Assembly: GCA_963969365.1 (NCBI GenBank)
Contig: OZ017747.1
Coordinates: 2,666,001-2,730,000, forward strand
DNA length: 64,000 nucleotides
Origin: Asterochloris sp. CNOR1
Lineage: Eukaryota > Chlorophyta > Trebouxiophyceae > Trebouxiales > Trebouxiaceae
Direction: 5' to 3'
Part shown: positions 22,101-33,400 of the stretch, piece after piece
How positions within the stretch are numbered: the stretch's first letter is position 1
Layout of the letters: each line of letters starts with the position of its first letter
Notes under the pieces: model-generated
What the model saw: only the letters and a program-made list of their open reading frames with translations
Database searches by the model: none
What the model was told of the DNA's origin: nothing
Position numbers and translations under genes: made by a program

Positions 22101-24531
22101 CCGGCAGTGCCTGCGCTGCTTTGGTGCGGTGCACACTGACTGGTGGCCATGTCTGCAGCTGGAACTGAGCACTTGTCACGGGTCCCTCAGGCAGCTCACA
22201 AGTGCTGCTGTGCACTGCTGTCCTTGACGTGCACCAACACCACACTTTGTTGGTGCACCTGACTGCATGCTGCTGCGCAAGAGTTGTGGGGCCAAAGATA
22301 TGCTTTGCTTGCTGTGTGGATTGCTTGGTGAGCAGTAAACAGAAACTGCATTTGCAGGAGTCTGCCCATCACGCTGGCTGGCGCAAGTGTCAGTCCAGAG
22401 CCGCACAAAAGTGTCGGAGAGGCAACCACATGCTGTCTCTGCTTTGCAGAGAGCTGGGATATGAGAAGCAGGTGCTGCCCAAAGGACCGTTGCGGGCGAC
22501 CAGGAAACGTCTGCGGCATCCCCAAGCGAGCCAGGAGCTGTTGGCCCAAGTGGGATCTGCAGGGGTGAGATTGCATGTCTGCAGAGCTCACAAAGAAGTA
22601 CAGTGCTGCCAGCAGCGGCAGGGGCCTGCCAGCGGCTGGGAATGGGGTGCCAGTGCCAGCTGGCCAGCAGGAGGGCTTTCATCTTCTTGCAGGCTGCTTG
22701 TTGCTCAGTCAGCTCCAACTTAGTGCTGCAGCTGTCATGGCCTGTTTGGGCCCTGCTGTCTGCAGCAGGTGCGGCCCAGTGTTGGGCTTTCCTGACATGC
22801 AAACAGTTGTGGCAATGAAGTGACCACGATTGCTTTGCCGCCTGCAGTGCATGCGGCGCGGAGGCTGCACTTAGTGTGGGAAGAATGCTGCAGCCTGTTG
22901 TGATATGAGTTTCACTGCCTGCAGCAATTCCAGCATAAGTACCTGTGCATCACTGGCTGTTGTGCATTGTGGCTTGGCCCACAACAAGGCTATGGTGTTA
23001 CAGGGATCAGGTTGCTGTGTGCTGCCTGCAGCGTGTGAGGCGCAGTGGCCGCGCCAGGCGGGCTGTCACTTTTGCCAATGACTCTGATTCTGACCCCCAG
23101 GACATTGACTCAGGGTGGTCAGGGGATGACAAGGAGCTCAAGCCCACCAGGCGCAGCAGCTTGGGGCCTCTGAATCGTGTTCCCAGGGTGAGGATTGTGC
23201 AGGGCGGCCAGGGTGCGCTGCACGCTGCAGCCGTCATGTGTATGTTGCAGTACCAGGATGATCGACTTTGTACACCTCAGGCAAGGCGGGGGTGCCTGCA
23301 GGGGCCAGCATGCAGTCTGATCCAGTTGAGCCCGCTTATGCTTTTTTTTTTTTTTGAGGCAGTGCCAGACATGCTGGGTGCCACCATTGCAGGGTAAGGC
23401 TGCAAGGTGCGCAGTTGGGCATCCTGAGCATGCTGGCAGTGTCCACAGGTGCTGAGCTGCAATTTAGCATGTGGCACGGACGCCTGCGTTGAGCTGTTTT
23501 GCACCCGCAACGCCCTGCACATGTGGACATATAACGTTGCTTACTCATGGGCTGGCTGGGAGAGACTGCAGCTGTGAGTTGCCATGCACTGCAGCCAATG
23601 GACGCCACTGTCAGTTCGTTCTGGCACATCTCGTAGTGGTGCTTGCGTACCACACACATTGATAGACTTAGCAGCCTGACTCAGGCAATAGGATAGGCTG
23701 CAGGCGGCCAGCAGGTCACTGAGCAGCCTGCAGGGTGCCCGTCCTGCCTCAGCACCAGCCAGCTCATTCCTGAGCAGCAGGTCTGGCACGCCAGGCGCGC
23801 GGCGCCATCCCCAGCAGCATGAGCTATCCGGCGAGCTTGGTGAGGAGGACAACCTGCTGCCATGGCTGGACGCTGCTGTGCTGGAGGCACTTCATGGAAG
23901 TCAAATGTGAGCCTGGTGCGCCTGCTAGGGCTGCTGCCAGTACCTGGTACAGCAAGGGTGCAGCGGGCTAAGCACCACCCAGCACGACAGGGGTGACCGC
24001 CGGTCCACCTTTTCTTTTTCACTCCTAGCGTCTTGATTTCTACTACACTTTTGGCTCATGCTGTTAATGCCTCATGTAAGCTCATTACAACTCATGCCAT
24101 GTGGCATGTGCACGCTGCATGCAGTAGCAGCCACTGCTGCCTCTGACGAACATTCAAATATGCCCTGCAGGTCATCTTCGCCTGCTCCAAGCAGCCAAGC
24201 AAACTTCATCAGCCTGAGCAACACAGTGACCAGTGTGAATGCCCCGCCTGCAATTCCCCTTCAGCTGCAGCCAGCTTTGGCCCTGAAATCTGCACCAGTC
24301 TCCCCCTCTCTGCAACAGAGGCCTCTGTCTGCCGCGCATGCCGCAGCCTCGGCGCCCATCCAAGCACTCCTGCGTCAGTGGACCGATGAGCATGAGGCAG
24401 TACCTCATGATCCACTCACAACAAACCCTGCCGGCACCCCCTATGTGGGCAGCCCAGATTTTCCTGAGCTCCTGCCTGACATTGTGGATGACTTTGGCAG
24501 GCAGTGCTTCAGCAGGCAGTCCTTCAGCTGA
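19158..24531 (+). CDS. large unrecognised protein, probably nuclear
   Basis: I do not recognise this gene. Exons begin at 19158 (MDATGTPGVQQQIDGLPEAA). They continue through helical segments: LMEYLTCSQMEFRWQLVDCQ near 19770, NLEEFDTACISMFDPNTWPQ near 20395, and LWLLVNRACTKRYLNYMGML near 20790. A long Ala/Gln/Pro-rich region follows (20880-21510). The frame carries on through a CA/GTGAG donor near 21998 into ELGYEKQVLPKGPLRATRKR (22452). Then come RVRRSGRARRAVTFANDSDS, a basic NLS-like patch, and an acidic stretch. Further exons near 23780 include LSGELGEEDNLLPWLDAAVL. The last ends FPELLPDIVDDF plus a short tail. A helical N-terminus with a disordered, basic-then-acidic C-terminus suggests a chromatin or transcription factor, which is inference only. 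Alternatively there are two genes split near 22000, but the splice phase argues for one. Confidence 0.55.
23342..23355. repeat. poly(T)14 run
   Basis: Fourteen consecutive T in an intron of the 19158-24531 gene. It could be a polypyrimidine tract, or the poly(A) of an old antisense retroposed fragment; nothing recognisable adjoins it. Confidence 0.8.
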
Positions 24532-24853
24532 TTTTTGCAGCAATGATGAGCACGTGCAATGAGGTGCACGTGCTCGACAGGCCATTCCTGATGTGAAGTG
24601 TGTGCATAGTGTACTTCGCGGTGGGGCATCAATGCTGCTTGGACAAAGACTGTCATGCAGCAAGATCAGAACCGTATGACTTCTGCATGATATCACTGCT
24701 TGGTCTAATGAAATGCATGCACAACGTTTGGCTGCTCACTGCCAGGTCCCTATCCCGGCTAGCGTCTTTTGCAGACAACAATGCCTTGCGTTTCTCTCAC
24801 AGGTGTAACAAAAGCTGTCAACAAACGTTTGCACCTCGCGTCAGGCTAAGGTG

Positions 24854-27800
24854 TCAGATTTTGAGGCAGGTGCCTGGCCGAATGGCATCTTTGTCAATTT
24901 CAGAATTCTTCTGAAGAATGGCCCGCCACATTTTGCTGCTCCCATAGCATCTGTGGGCGACGCTCTGAGCGGTGTCTCCCTGCACATAGCATACAAGACT
25001 GGGCAAGCAGCTCAATCACAAGCGCATGCAAAAGCCACAAAGTACCCACCTTCACTGCCACAACGGCATTTGGAGCATAATGGGACTGGCCTGTCAGCAG
25101 CCGCAAAGGGGCAGCATGGCTGGGCTTGGCGAAGCCAACAATGTCGCCCAGCGCTGAGGATGCTGCATGGGCAGCATGACCCAGAGCAGACTTGGCCTTC
25201 AGCGTTTTCCTCCTGAGCACATCCAGCCAGCTTTGGCTGCAGGGGCACACAGTGCAGCCTCTCTGACTGCTGGTGATGAGGTAAAGCAAGGAGGCACCGC
25301 AAGGTGGTACAGGGAAGATACGCAGGAGATGCAGCAGGTTGCAAGACATTCATGAAACTGCTGCAGGCAGGCTGGGCTCAACTAGACCAGGCAACCACAG
25401 GCAACTACAGGCAGCACGCCATGCCAGCGCGGCTCAGGACTGTTCACTGCGCCAGCAGGCCGAAAGGCAGCCACTGGCCATCCTGGGATGTGAGCAATTG
25501 AGATCTGAGCTTCTGCAGTCAGGGACATGAAGTCTCTTGCAGCCATCACCTGCATAACTCTCTCAGCTGCAAGGGCTGGCCTGACTGTTGTTTGGCTGTG
25601 CCACCTGCAGCTGCCAGTGCTGCCTCTGGACCTTTACATGCGACTTGTACGGCTGCCAGCAGCTCACTTGGCAGGCTTTCCCTTCTCCTCCGGCTCGTTG
25701 GTGGAGATCACAGCCACAGCCAGCAGCACAGCCAGCACCGCCAGCAGGATCTTCCACCACAGGCTGCCAGAGTTGGCATTGCCGCCAGCCCCAGCTCCCT
25801 CGCCCTGGCTGTGGCCCCCACTCCCAGACCTGCCGCCGCCACCTGCAAGGCTGAGCAGACAGCTCAGGCAGCTATGTGTGTTGTAGCCTGCTAATCGTTG
25901 AAGCGCTTGAGCGGAAGCCACACACAGGCAGGGGTATAAATGGCGCACAATGGCAGACTCCTGTGCATTTCAAGCTGCATTGGCATTGACGGCATCAGGG
26001 GCATCACGGCAGCCAACAGGGCAGGAGACCTGATGCCTGATGGCGCATCTCCAGCAATGCAGCTCCAGTCCCCCTCGCACTGACCTGACGAACCACCTGT
26101 GCCAGCGCCAAAAGCAGGCTCTGCAGTCCCCCCGGCCTTGGTGGCTGCTGCTGCTGCAGCAATGGCCTGGCTGGCTGCAAACTCTGCATCAGGTTCCACG
26201 CCGCTGCGGTTGTCGCCGCCAGCCTTGCCATTGGAGGAGCCCGCTGCAGCCTGGCCCTGCATTCTGGATGACAGCCGCACAGCTGCGGGGTGGACCACAT
26301 CAGGCTTCTGGTCCCTGCAGGCAGCAGCATGGCGTCAGTGCCTGAGGCCACTGCGCATTGGCTAAAATCCCGCGTCTGACTGTTCACACATACGGTCCCC
26401 TTTGCAGTCTACCGCCTGCCTGCTGCTTGAGTGACGGGACAGCAATATCTGTCTGAGCTTTGTCTGAGCCTGGAGAAGGGCATGAGCCGTGGATCAGTCC
26501 CCACAAACGAGTTCGCATTGTCAAAGCCTGCTCACCTGATGTACCGATCGCTGTGCTCCTGGGGCCGCGTCTTGGCAAGCCCCTGGACCCCCTGGGCGCC
26601 AGCCTGATGCTGCTTGCCAACTAAGTCAGCAGCAGGCAGCTTGATCTGATCATGGTCGCTGGGCGGCGGTGTTGGCATAGGCCTAGCTGCCAGCTTGGGC
26701 GGCCCACCTGCATCACACACAGTAGCGAGTGGCTTGGAATCATGAGCATGCATAGAGTGCGGCAGGAGCTGCCTGCCTAGCACCTGACAGTCACAAAGGA
26801 CCACGTCTGTTCCCAACTGGTGTCTGAGCGGCCGCGCAGCAATGACCGGGTGAAGGGCAAGGTTGCTGGCCCAGACCTTTGCAGTAGACACAGCCCACGT
26901 GGAGGTTGCACTGTTCAATACACTGAAGAAAGGGTCTGGACCCGCGCAAAGAGTGGGCACAGCACAACTGAGTTTGGCCCCTGCTCTCATAGTGCAGGCG
27001 TGCGGCTGAGCGTCGCGCATGCCCACATCGTCAGAAACCATACTGGCATGGACATGCTGCCTGGCTGCCGACCTGCCTTCCTGTGCTGCACTGCCGCCTT
27101 CCAGCGCCCCATCAGCCCCGGCTCTACAAAGCGCTCAGCCTGCACGCCTGCTGGGTCTGCAGGAGATGCCTCCCAGGCGGCAGGCTCGCTGCCAGCTAAC
27201 CCCTGCCCTTCAGCAGCGGCCGATGGGCCTGCAGCAGGCTTGCTGCTGGACTCCTCCTGCGGCAGCGGCTTGATGCCCTGCACAGCCAGGCTCCAGCGAT
27301 CCATCAGAGTCCTGGCCGGCGCCACAGCCCCCTTCTCAGGCGTCACCGGCTTGCCAGCAGCCGCCTTCTGGGCAGCAGCCCTGGCTTGGCCCTTCGCTTC
27401 CCCCCCATGCGAATCCCAGCGCCCCCCTGGCTCCACCCAGCGCTCAGCCTGCACTCCTGGGGGAGCTGCCCCTGCAGCCTGCGGGGTCCCAGCCTGTCCG
27501 TTGGCAAAGCCCTGCCCCTCAGCAGCAGCCACTGGGGCCACTACAGGTTTGCTGCTGGATGCCACCTTTGCATGCTGCGGTGGCATGATGCCCTGTGCGG
27601 TCAGGCTCCCGTGGTCCATCAGTGTCCGGGCTGGACTCCCAGCCCCCTTGGCGGCAGGCGCTGCAGGCCTCTTCTCAAGCCTGGCTGGCCAGCCAGCAGC
27701 TGCTGTTCCAGGGGTGCTGCTTTCAGCAGGATCTGCCTTCTGTGAGGTGGCCTGCTTCACAGCAGCCGCCGTTCCAGGCGCAGGTGGCCTGCCAGCAGGT

Positions 27801-28936
27801 GGCCTGCCAGCAGGTGGCCTGCCAGCAGGTGGCCTGCCAGCAGGTGGCCTGCCAGCAGGTTGCCTGCCCTGCCCCCCCTGCTGCTGCCTGCGCTGCTGCG
27901 CCTGAGCCCAGCGGTCCACCAGGCCCGGCTTGACAAAGCGCTTCATTGGAGCCCTGCCCAGGCCCGGGGCAACGGCAGTTTGCTCCCTGGATGCTCCCCG
28001 GGTCCTAGCGTCCATTGTCCCATCCCTGAAGCGCGCCTCGGCAGGCTGGCGCTCTGCTGCAGGGGGCTGCCCTGCGACAGCCAGGGCCCACCGCTCCATC
28101 AGACTGTCAGGCAGGGTTTTGGCCGTAAAGGACACTGGCGGGCGCTGGGCCACCCCTGGCAGCTGCTGCTGCGCTGCCAGCGTGGCACGCTGGGCAGCTG
28201 GAAGAGGGGTCGTGCGAGAGGGCAACGTCACTGGTGCTGGGCTGGCTGACCGCACGGCAGTGGGCGCTGTGTGACCCTGCATGTGCAGTTGTAGTGTAGT
28301 GCTGCTGCTGTGCTGCAGAGGGCTCAGGCAGGGCGGCTGGCACCTTCGGCAGAGATTCCGCCGGCATGCTCCACAAGATGCATAATGTGCTTGCCTGCGG
28401 CGTCTCCCTGATGAAGAGCTGACGCGTGATGGCAGCCTCAGCCTGGCTGGATGCCTGCAGAAACAGCCAAGTCTGCTTGACGCAGTGCCCATGACAAATG
28501 CAGAAGCACATCATGTGAAGCCATGTGCCTAAGCTTACCAGGTAGCCAAGGCCATAGTGTCTGGCCATCCCAGGTGATGTGGCTTTGAGCACCTGCACAA
28601 TACTGTGTGTTTGATTGCAGGCTGGACATCCATCGGCGTAATAGCAATGACACATATGCAGATTCTGCCTGGGCTGACCTCACTTGCTGCTTCCCCCATC
28701 TTGACCATGGGAAGCAGCAGAAGCATCCCCACAAACCAAGGCTGCCGACTGGTCTCTGCAAACTCAGCCCTGGCATCAGAGCTGGCATGTGTCTTTGGCA
28801 GGGCTCTGCCATGATGCAGCTGTTGTTGCCTCTGCAGAGCTCGGTGCTGCAGGCAACACCTGCTGCCCGTCCCCAGAGGCATTGCAGGCAATCTAGATGC
28901 CTGCCCTGCAGTTGTTGTTGTGGAGTTGTGAAGCAT
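24854..28936 (-). CDS. repeat-rich single-pass membrane protein with C-terminal LysM-like domain
   Basis: The model reads from ATG 28936 (MLHNSTTTTAGQ, possibly a targeting peptide). It passes through SRQPWFVGMLLLLPMVKMGE, ATSPGMARHYGLGYL and EAAITRQLFIRETPQ into a long Pro/Ala-rich exon (about 28310-27060). That exon has about six degenerate copies of a PGLMDRW..AVQ motif and a PPAGR pentapeptide array. Further exons (26700-26520, 26475-26410, 26310-26090) are low-complexity. A membrane segment, LWWKILLAVLAVLLAVAVI (near 25740), is followed by WLDVLRRKTLKAKSALGHAA. The last exon, GDTAQSVAHRCYGSSKMWRA then IRPGTCLKI and stop, has the shape of a LysM domain (GDT start, PGxxLxI end). Alternatively two genes are present, split near 26900; the LysM part joins the membrane exon through an AA/GTGAGC donor. 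Confidence 0.55.
27781..27870 (-). repeat. 15-bp minisatellite encoding PPAGR pentapeptides
   Basis: Five exact tandem copies of CAGGTGGCCTGCCAG plus a degenerate sixth. On the minus strand they encode (P-P-A-G-R)n inside the repeat-rich protein, and the unit length keeps the frame whatever the copy number. Confidence 0.95.
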
Positions 28937-29105
28937 GGCCAAAATAGCGCCCTTTTGACCGAATTAATGAGAGGCTGGCGATCTAGATGTTGCCAGATTG
29001 CCTACTTGAAGCATCATCGAGACGGGGTCTGAGAAGATCTGCCAGACCTTTGACCAGACCCAGTCAACACTTTAAGCAGCCCCTTAGGCCCCAAGACGGT
29101 TCACC
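28937..29105. promoter_or_regulatory. putative bidirectional promoter (169 bp)
   Basis: Space between divergent start codons at 28936 (-) and 29106 (+). It contains an AATTAATGAG patch near 28962. No other gene is seen. Confidence 0.4.
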
Positions 29106-30353
29106 ATGCCTGAAACATCCATGCCTCTGCATGAGGACAGTCAGGAGGTGGCCCAGCTGAGGGAGAATGTGAGGCAGCTCACTGACCAGGTATGATGGTT
29201 CACAATGTCTCTTCAGAAGGCATGAACTCTTTGTGAAGGATCAGCGGGATCCCATGAGCGGCCCATCCTGACAGGTGCTGCGCCTGGAGCACAAGCTGGC
29301 AGAAATGCACGCGACGCCGGCTGCAGCCTACAAGCGGGCATACAAGAGCCTGGCACAGCATGTTGAGGCTTTAAATCTTGAGGCTGAGGTGACACGCTGC
29401 TGCAGCTGCACCCCAGATGAGAATTGCCAGTGACTGCAGCAGCAGGTGGTGGAGCCCTCCCTGCATTGGACGTGGGGCTCTGAGAGCTGACAGTGCAGGG
29501 CTCTGATTGCTGAGCTAGCACACCTGCCCAGATGTGGCATTGCCACTTGCAGACAGTGCAGCAAGAGGTGGAACAACTTAGATTTCTGGATCTCGAGGAT
29601 GATGTTGCAGAAGCAGTAAGCATCTTCCTCAAACATTCATGAATGCTTCTGAGAAGTGACATGCCAGTGATGCTAAGCCTGACTTGTACCTTGGATGCAG
29701 ATGGCAACAGCAGGTGGGCAGGCTCAGCACCTTTGAAAGGCACCTGGACTGCTGCAGAACTGAGCTGTCATCTTTCTGAGCAAGGCCTCTGCCTCCCCTG
29801 TGGGTAGACTCTTTTGGGGTACTGCATGCAGCTTAACCGGAGCGTTCTCCTGGCTGCAGGCGTCATTGGTGGAGCGGCCTTATTGATCACCCAGATTCTA
29901 CCATCAACACCCCTGCAGGTAAGCACACTCATTTGCAACCTGCCGCAGCACCAGCTGAACGGGCAGCAGCAATGGGTGCGTGCCGTGCAGAACCTAAAGA
30001 GATCTGGTGATCTCAAGAAAGGAGTTTGGATCCTGGCTGCTGGTGTGCTGACGATGAAATGCCTGATGGCAGGCTTCAGATCCCTGGTGCGCCCTGTCTG
30101 CTGCAGGGCTTGCTATCCCTCCATGCTGCCTTGTGTGTGAACCTCTGCCTTACTGCAGAAGCATGGTTTGGTTGACATTCCACGCCAGAATCGCAGACTG
30201 GTCGGGGAGTGGGAGGTCCTCAAGAGCAGGGTTGCCATCATGCATGAGCTGCTGCACTGGGCGGCGGCAGAGGACCCGGCACTGGCCTGTGGGAATGGCA
30301 GCAGCAGTCAAACAGCCGCAGCAGCAGTCAGCATAGCTAGTGAAATGGCCTGA
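29106..30353 (+). CDS. small coiled-coil protein with one hydrophobic segment, unrecognised
   Basis: The first exon (29106-29189) encodes MPETSMPLHEDSQEVAQLRE and continues into NVRQLTDQ. The next gives a heptad-rich helix (VLRLEHKLAEMHATPAAAYK, then SLAQHVEALNLEAE), followed by TVQQEVEQLRFLDLEDDVAE. A hydrophobic exon (AGVIGGAALLITQILPSTPL, near 29860) is a likely membrane segment. Later segments are VWILAAGVLTMKCLMAGF, then VDIPRQNRRLVGEWEVLKSR, ending in an Ala/Ser tail at 30353. The layout is an N-terminal coiled coil plus one or two membrane helices. No family is recognised; organelle membrane tethering is only a guess from layout. Exon borders in the middle are uncertain. Confidence 0.5.
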
Positions 30354-30484
30354 TAGGACCGAACAACAGATGACCGAAAAACAGATGACATGTCCAACAG
30401 CCAGTCAACCATTTGGTCAAATCTTCTTTCCTTCTGAGTTCCAGAGCAAGGTCTGCATGCACTCTGCCACAGGCACTCTGCTCC

Positions 30485-33400
30485 ATGCCTGAGACCAGGT
30501 CGCAGCGCAAGAAACGAGGGCTGAATTTGGAATCCCCTGCAGCTCCGACAAACAGCTCAAAGAGAGCTCGCACCCAGGAAGACACCAGAGGCAAGCGCAA
30601 GGGCAAGCAGAGGGCCCCTGCAGCTGAACAAGAGGCAGCAGGCGTGCAGGCCGACGTAGCAGGAGCTGCACAGACGGACCAGGCAGGTCCTGGCACTCGG
30701 TCTCAAACCCCTGCCCCCTCTGCAGCACTCCCAGAGCCCCAGGTCACCAACATGGATCGGTCTGGGGAGGCAGACAAAGGACTGGCAGGAGATGCAGGGC
30801 AGGTGAGGCTTGCTTATGCTGCGCAGCTTAGGCACGGGCGTGCCCCTCCTACCTGTCTGACCTGACATCCTGACCTCTCACCATGCACTGCATGGTGCAG
30901 GCCAAGGATGGAGCAGATGCATTTGGTAGAGACCTAAATCGCGCCAACACGTGAGTCCTGCACAGCAGCATGCACATGTCCAGGCCGGGCTGACAGTGCT
31001 CTGTGCAGGCTTGTGCCTTGGCAGCGCAAGGTGGTCACATCTGACCTCGTTGCTGCTGCTGCAGGGCGCTGCAAGGCCTGCTGAGGAAGCTGGGAGCAGG
31101 GTTTGATGACATGGTTTCTCCCAGCGGCCTGTCGAGCTCAAAATTGAAGGTCACTAGGCTATTGCTCATGCTCTGCAGCAGCCTCAACCTGCTGCAGGCA
31201 CAGTCACTGCGTGGCAGGCTGTCAGTCTTGGTCGAGGCAATGTCGCCTGCTGCAGTTTCGGCTGCCCTTATTCAGGGCACTGGCAACCCATGGTTCTTGT
31301 GCTGCAGAGTATCATGGCGACGCTGAAGGCTCCTGAGGACGACATGGCGCAATTGGAGACATTGGGGCGCCTGTGCGAGATGCTGTCGATCTCCAGCGAG
31401 GAGCAGCTCAGTGTGCTGCCAGTCGACCAGCTGGTGCCTGTGCTGGTGAGCTTTGAAGGCTGGAGGGACGACCAGATGCCTTATCAGTGCTAGTGCATTT
31501 GGTCAGCGTAGCGAAGCATGTACCTCACAAGGTGTGCATTGATCAGCTGGTGCCTGCAGTAGTAAGCTTGGGACAGGGCTTAGGGCCATGGGACTACAGA
31601 GGGCTTGCTTGTGATTCCTATACAAAATGCAGCATGTCAGCAATCATGCTAAGCATCAACGTCAGCCGATGCCTGCGCCACTGGGCTTTGGAAAGGATTT
31701 GGGGTTCCATAGGGACCACAGAGGGCTTAACATGGGATCCCTGTTGAAAATGCTGCACACCGGCCAGTCTGTTGCCTCTCGTGCTGCCTGTCAACTGCTT
31801 GTTGGCGATGCATATGGGGCTGGGGGCAGGAGCTCCTGTATCTGCTGAGCAGCATGTGGCATAAGCAGTTGCTGCATGCCTATGTGCAGGTCAGCCTGCT
31901 CAATGCCGAGCACAGCCCAGACCTGATGCTGCTGGCTGCACGAGCCATCACCTTCCTGGCAGACGTCATGCCCTCAGCGTGCTCAGCTATTGTCAGACAT
32001 GGAGCTGTGCCAGCTTTCTGCGCCCGGCTGATGACCATCGAGTACATCGATCTGGCAGAGCAGTCACTGCAGGTGAGGGTATGTTGGGCCTCTTTGCAGA
32101 CGCATGGCATATGCTATGTTTTGAGCTGCACGCACGTCAAGGGCAAGGCAGCCAGCTCCCTGGACAGCCTGGCCTGTCTACGAGTCCCTGTGTCTCTGTT
32201 ATGTGTCCTAGGCATGATTTCAAGCGCGCATGTATGCTGCAGGCTCACGAGCAGCTTACCAATGAGCACTTTGCAGCCTGCGGCCTCAAGCCTGCCTCGA
32301 TCATGAAAGCCTGCTTTAGGCGATGGAGAACCTCTCTCACAAACACCCTACACAACCTGTGCCGCCTCAGTGACATTCTGACCACTTCATGCCTGCTGCA
32401 GGCGCTTGAAAAGCTTTCCCACGAGCACCCTGCAGCCTGCCTGCGTCATGGTGGCCTGCTGGCCACGCTGTCCTACCTGGACTTCTTCCAGACGGGTGTG
32501 CAGCGTGTGGCAGTGGCCACTGCAGCCAACATGTGCCGATTTCTAACCTCTGAAAATACAGAGGCTGTGTCCAGTGCAGTACCCATGCTGACCTCGCTGC
32601 TGCAGTACTCGGTGGGTGGCCTTCAGTCAGCTGGTTGTTGACAGTGCTGCTGCAGCGGTGTCCTCGTACTAGCGGCTGCATTCAATGTCCACTGTCCTGC
32701 TGCAGCCGGTGTCCTTGCACCAGCAGCTGCAAGCTGTTTACAACCATGCTGCAATGGCGTCGTTTGTCCAGCGGCTGTACTCAATGTGCACATCACATTG
32801 CTTCTGCACTGCGGCAACCCCCTTGTGCGCTCTTCAGCATTTGGGTTTTCAGAGGCAATGCTGATCACTTTCTTGTCGCTGAGCAGTTCGTCTCCGTGCA
32901 GGATGCCAAGGTGGTGGACAACGCCTGCCTGGCTTTGTCACGAATCGCCCAGGCATTCTCAAGTTCCCCCAAGAGTTTGGAGATGCTGTGCGAGTATGGG
33001 CTCATCACCAATGCTGTGCAGCTGGTGAGCTTCAGCTGCAGTAGTTTACTCCAAATGAGTCAATCTGCACCCTGCTTGAACAGGCTGAGAAGCGTGCTGC
33101 ACTGTTCTGACGCGGATTGCTGACTCCTCGCTGTCCTGCTGCAGATCTCTGTGTCAGAAACTGGCAGCATGACATCCCAGCTGTCTGTATCAACCTACTA
33201 CGGGCTCATCAAGCTGCTCTCAACCTGCGTCAAGGGCTCGCACACCGTTGCTGAGAACCTGCTTCAGGCAGGCATGTCGGGGACACTGCGCAATCTGCTG
33301 CAGAGGTCAGCTGCTGTCTACACTGCTTTGCTGAGTGCCTCAAAACAGCAGTAGCTGTACCTCGCTCCCATGGGGCTTCCCCTCACACCAGCGATCAAGC

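Noticed and set aside
22176-22802. 208-codon minus-strand open frame
   Set aside because: Antisense to the 19158-24531 gene, with no motif and composition typical of CAG/CTG-rich shadow frames.
27781-27870. CRISPR-like array
   Set aside because: Direct 15-bp repeats without spacers, in frame within a eukaryotic coding exon: a minisatellite.
26820-27905. 361-codon plus-strand open frame
   Set aside because: It is antisense to the repeat-rich minus-strand exon. Its apparent ACQQV pentapeptide array is just the minus-strand PPAGR repeat read on the other strand, and no splice or family signals support it.
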